From contig JAAVLQ010000003.1 of assembly GCA_012103075.1 (NCBI GenBank), forward strand, positions 1,178,001-1,242,000: DNA of 64,000 nt, given 5' to 3'. Below the pieces are notes generated by a model that worked only from the letters and a program-made list of their open reading frames with translations, searched no databases and was not told the DNA's origin. This document shows, in pieces, positions 60,967 through 64,000 of the stretch (the stretch's first letter is position 1; each line of letters begins with the position of its first letter). The position numbers were made by a program, and so were the translations under genes. The DNA is from Brucella cytisi (lineage in GTDB: Bacteria > Pseudomonadota > Alphaproteobacteria > Rhizobiales > Rhizobiaceae).

Positions 60967-61933
60967 ATGGTTAGTGTACTAGACTTCGAAATGGGGCCGA
61001 AGAAGGGCGTTGCGGGGGATATGACCAAGGGAACTACGGATGTTCGCAAGTTCCCGCTGGATGAAACACATTGCTTTGATCAACTGGAAACGTGCCGGAT
61101 CCTTCAATCAAGCGCCAACCTTGATTGGCCGCAAGTTTATGTATCAAAACAGATAGAAGATCCCAACGAAGGCACGTTCCCCGGCAGTCCCCATCTTTTC
61201 ATCAGTCTGACACGGTCAGGGCCGGCTAGAGTATTTTTCGACATCAAGGCACAAAGGTCCTATGTGAGGTTGCATCCCGGTCAGATGAACATCCCCGGCG
61301 CCAGATGAGCCTGCACGTGTCAGGTGGGAACGCAGGGTGCACACAACCCATCTTTATCTGCGGATTCACTTTTGGCGGAAGTTGCTGCTGATTTTTCCAG
61401 TAAAAGTCCCAAACCCATAGAGATCATTAGCAAGCTGGCGTTCGTCGACACTTTGCTCGAAGGATTGGTCAACGCAATTTGTGATGCCACAGACTGGGAC
61501 ATGGAGGGTCTTTACGTGGATCATCTGGCCCGGGCTACAGCCTGCCATTTGATCCGGAAATACTCGGATCTGAGCTTCCGGCCAATCGGCAAGGAAATTG
61601 CCGGGCAGCTGACGCATACCAGATGGCTAATTTTCGCGACGCGATAGAGGCCGAGATGAGCAAGAAGCTGACATTGGCCGACCCGCCGAGGGAAGTGGAC
61701 TCTCTACCAGCCATTTTGCTCATTTGTTCAAGCAGACAACCGGTAGAACACCGTATCAGTATCTCTTGCACAGCCGCATCGGGCGTGCGCGTTATTTGCT
61801 GACAAAGTCAACATTGCCCCTTGGGCAGATCGCTGCCGAGTGTGGCTTTGCCGATCAAGTCCACTTCACCGTGGTGTTCTCGAAGATAGTTGGCCAGCCT
61901 CCCGCGTCATATCGCAAACTGGCAACCCAATAA
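60967..61933 (+). CDS. AraC-family transcriptional regulator (frameshifted)
   Basis: About 320 residues. The N-terminal part (DETHCFDQLETCRILQSSAN) is a sensor-like domain of unknown ligand. The C-terminal DNA-binding domain reads FAHLFKQTTGRTPYQYLLHS RIGRARYLLTKSTLPLGQIA, then AAECGFADQVHFTVVFSKIV GQPPASYRK, the classic double helix-turn-helix. Breaks near 61310, 61365, 61615 and 61690. ATG 60967 is chosen, but no strong ribosome-binding site precedes it. It may control the secretion genes downstream. Confidence 0.78.
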
Positions 61934-62532
61934 TCGCCAGCCACTGGGAGAATGATTACACCGGATCCGTGGTTTGGTCAACGACGAACCAGAAGCCCAA
62001 TCAATCTGTGTTACCGATTGGGTTTCGAGCGGTCTGTCACTGGTTGGTGGGTTCATCGCGAGGTCCAGTTGATGCAATCATATGTCATCGAACTGTTGTC
62101 CCTGCCAACCCTCGCAAATACTGAAACGGCTCTTCTGGCCGATCAGGCCCGAAAGTATGCTTCACCTCGATCTTGGTGTTGATGCTTGCGCTCTGGGAAT
62201 CTCGGCTGTTCGCTATCGAAACAATCCACGGCGGAAAGCAATTCGCAATTGGGATAATGGACCGGCATTTCTCAATGAGAGGCGTGAGCCGGGGCTGTGA
62301 ACCGAGCTTGGTTGCCTCGCCCTCGCTGGCGTTGAAACCCGTTTCAATAAAGATTACCCTCCATTTCCACGCTTTTTGGGCGGCTAAAGAACTTTGGTCC
62401 GACTATGCCGGCAAGCTTGATTGATGAATTCCTCGAATGCTTGACGCATGTCGTGAAAGCGGGCCCAGTTTCTTGACTTAAATAATAAATGTGGGACCCT
62501 GTTTATGCTAAAAGCAAATATAGGAGGTTCCC
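61934..62532. other. unassigned stretch before the secretion genes
   Basis: Short plus-strand frames (FERSVTGWWVHREVQLMQSY; IETIHGGKQFAIGIMDRHFS) suggest a decayed gene of about 150 residues, but no family is recognised and no good start is seen. Confidence 0.3.
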
Positions 62533-63007
62533 ATGCTTGAGCTTCTATTTGGGGGTGGCGACACAGAGACAACAGCGGTTGTGTCCGATTCTTCTGGATT
62601 ACGATCGGTCGGGTGAAGTCACGTTCGATGATGCTTACGTCAATTTCATGGAAGGTGGCGGGCATCTTGACTGGGTGCTGCGATGCTGGTCGGCAGCGCC
62701 CGGACAGGTATTGCACTCACCCATCACTGATCCCGATCTCTTCAACCAGATGATGGTGTGCATATCGCCTGAATTCGTGCAGGCGGATAAGGTTTCGCCT
62801 GAACGTATAGGTGAGGAGAATCTGAATATTCCCGAATGGCAAAAAGCCGCTGCGGGCAAGAAAGCGCTCGCGGCGGCCCATGATTTCATTGGTGTTTCAC
62901 TGACCCTGCGTGGTCAACCAGTAGCCCGGTTCGTCCAGATGTCTGTCGTCGTCCACGACATAGCAAGGCTTGAACGTCTCGGGAACGAAGGATGCGATAG
63001 TTGTTAG
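62533..63007 (+). CDS. unknown protein upstream of a type I secretion ATPase (one frameshift)
   Basis: ATG 62533 follows an excellent ribosome-binding site (GGAGG, five-base spacing). It reads LELLFGGGDTETTAVVSDSS, then after a break near 62610 GEVTFDDAYVNFMEGGGHLD, RCWSAAPGQVLHSPITDPDL, ERIGEENLNIPEWQKAAAGK and QPVARFVQMSVVVHDIARLE, ending with two Cys (CDSC). About 157 residues, no signal peptide, no recognised family. It is 12 bases from the exporter start, so it is probably in the same operon and may be a secreted substrate or accessory protein. Confidence 0.6.
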
Positions 63008-63019
63008 GGAGCCTTTCGT

Positions 63020-64000
63020 ATGTCATTGGCTGACGCCACCGCGTTGTTCCGCCCGACAAAGAAGCGTGCAGAAAATGAAATCAGCGCGGCGATAAGATCG
63101 CTTCGACCATATCTCATTGTCGTGGGTATTTTCTCAAGTGTTATCAATCTTTTATATCTTAGTTCCCCATTATATCTGATGCAGGTTTATAACCGGGTTC
63201 TCATCAGTGAAAGCATTCCGACTCTTGTCCTTTTGACGCTTGTCTTGGTACTCGCGTTGCTTGTCATGGCAATATTGATGCAGTCCGGGCCCAGATGCTG
63301 GTCAGATGTGGTGTGTTGCTTGATGAGAAACTGGCAAGTCGGGTATTTGCAGCACTTGTCCAGAAATCTTCCGCGCAGGGCTATTCCCCGGCGCTCTTCC
63401 TTTACGGAACTTGATGATTTCAGAACATTCGTGACTGGCCCGGGTATCCATTTCGCATTTGATGTGCCCCCGATTCCGATTTACCTCGGGCCCTTTACTT
63501 TGTTCACCCGGTTCTGGGTTTGGTCGCAACGACGGAGCGCTGATCCTGCTGGTGCTCGCATTTGTCAATGAAGCGGTTACACGCGAGCCGATGGACGATG
63601 CCCGTGCTGCGGCCGCGGTCTTTCGTTTTACTGAAAAATATCATGCAGCACGCGGACGTTATCCGGGCCATGGGCATGCAGTCGGCAGTTGAACGCCACT
63701 GGCAAGGAAGCCGGGCGGGAATGCTGATCAGGCAAGCTTTTGCCAGTGATCGAAATGCAGTCATTTCGGCGAGCATACGTTTTACGCGACTTCTGCTCCA
63801 GTCGCTCATACTTGGCACCGGCGCATGGCTGGCGATCGATCACAGTATCTCGCCTGCAACTATATTCGCGGCGAGCATTATCATGGGGCGCACACTTGTA
63901 CCGGTGGAGCAAGCCGTTTCAGCATGGAAACAAGCAGCTGGTGCCCGCAACGGTTATAGGCGGATCCGCGACCTCTTGAACGAGATTCCTCCAAATGAGG
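63020..64000 (+). CDS. type I secretion system permease/ATPase, PrtD/PrsD type (partial, frameshifted)
   Basis: Membrane domain of an HlyB-like exporter without the N-terminal peptidase domain. SLRPYLIVVGIFSSVINLLY then LSSPLYLMQVYNRVLISESI is the typical PrtD start. FTELDDFRTFVTGPGIHFAF, ADVIRAMGMQSAVERHWQGS, RFTRLLLQSLILGTGAWLAI and FAASIIMGRTLVPVEQAVSA follow. Breaks near 63280, 63390, 63505 and 63625. The ATPase domain lies beyond the window end. ATG 63020 follows GGGAGCCTTTCGT. Confidence 0.85.

Overview
The window looks like a chromosomal segment of an alphaproteobacterium of the Brucella/Ochrobactrum group. That rests on the recognisable families (formyltetrahydrofolate deformylase beside dimethylglycine-dehydrogenase-like and ETF genes, NasST-controlled nitrate assimilation, a PrtD/PrsD-type secretion ATPase) and on moderately GC-rich codon use. 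It is judged by eye; no database search was run. Many otherwise well-conserved genes carry one or more single-base insertions or deletions. Neighbouring frames join into normal-length family members, so I annotate such genes as one CDS across the frame breaks. Whether the breaks are sequencing errors or real decay cannot be told from the sequence alone.

Layout. 0.1-11.3 kb: a polar-amino-acid-type ABC importer (ATPase, two permeases, binding protein), an Asp/Glu-racemase-family protein, an aldo/keto reductase, purU, a divergent LysR regulator, a two-domain FAD oxidoreductase/aminomethyltransferase, and etfB-etfA. Together these fit uptake and oxidative N-demethylation of a methylated amine, with electrons passing to ETF and one-carbon units drained by PurU. 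11.7-12.6 kb: a RelE/HigB-type toxin-antitoxin pair with a near-consensus, almost leaderless promoter, beside an internally deleted IS6-family element. 12.7-14.1 kb: pyrF and a small membrane protein. 14.2-26.5 kb: a nitrate assimilation cluster on the minus strand: nasT, nasS, a sigma-54 promoter, nrtABC, nirBD, cynS, nasA, and a truncated cysG. 26.9-35.8 kb: an MFS transporter, a DUF2182/DUF1326 pair with a decayed DUF1326 paralogue, a GT1-like glycosyltransferase, a TrkH-type potassium transporter, a reductase remnant, and a GSU2403-type nucleotidyltransferase whose upstream region holds two palindromic repeats. 36-43 kb: an insertion-sequence-rich stretch (IS6 and IS30 families) with a cupin protein, LysR/quinone oxidoreductase, and HxlR/SDR pairs. 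43-50.6 kb: an amino-sugar-like locus (ROK regulator, SIS protein, BadF-type kinase, sugar ABC importer), ending at another IS6-family copy.

52.7-59.9 kb holds the most unusual object: one very long exported, glycine-rich repeat protein of roughly 2,400 codons. It has a signal peptide, four successive repeat types, a Ser/Asn-rich linker with a recurring LLAYL motif, and a C-terminal half-trigger-factor (FKBP-type PPIase plus SurA-like domain, without the ribosome-binding domain), closed by a strong terminator. 61-64 kb: an AraC-family regulator, an unknown ORF with an excellent ribosome-binding site, and the start of a type I secretion ABC exporter cut by the window end.
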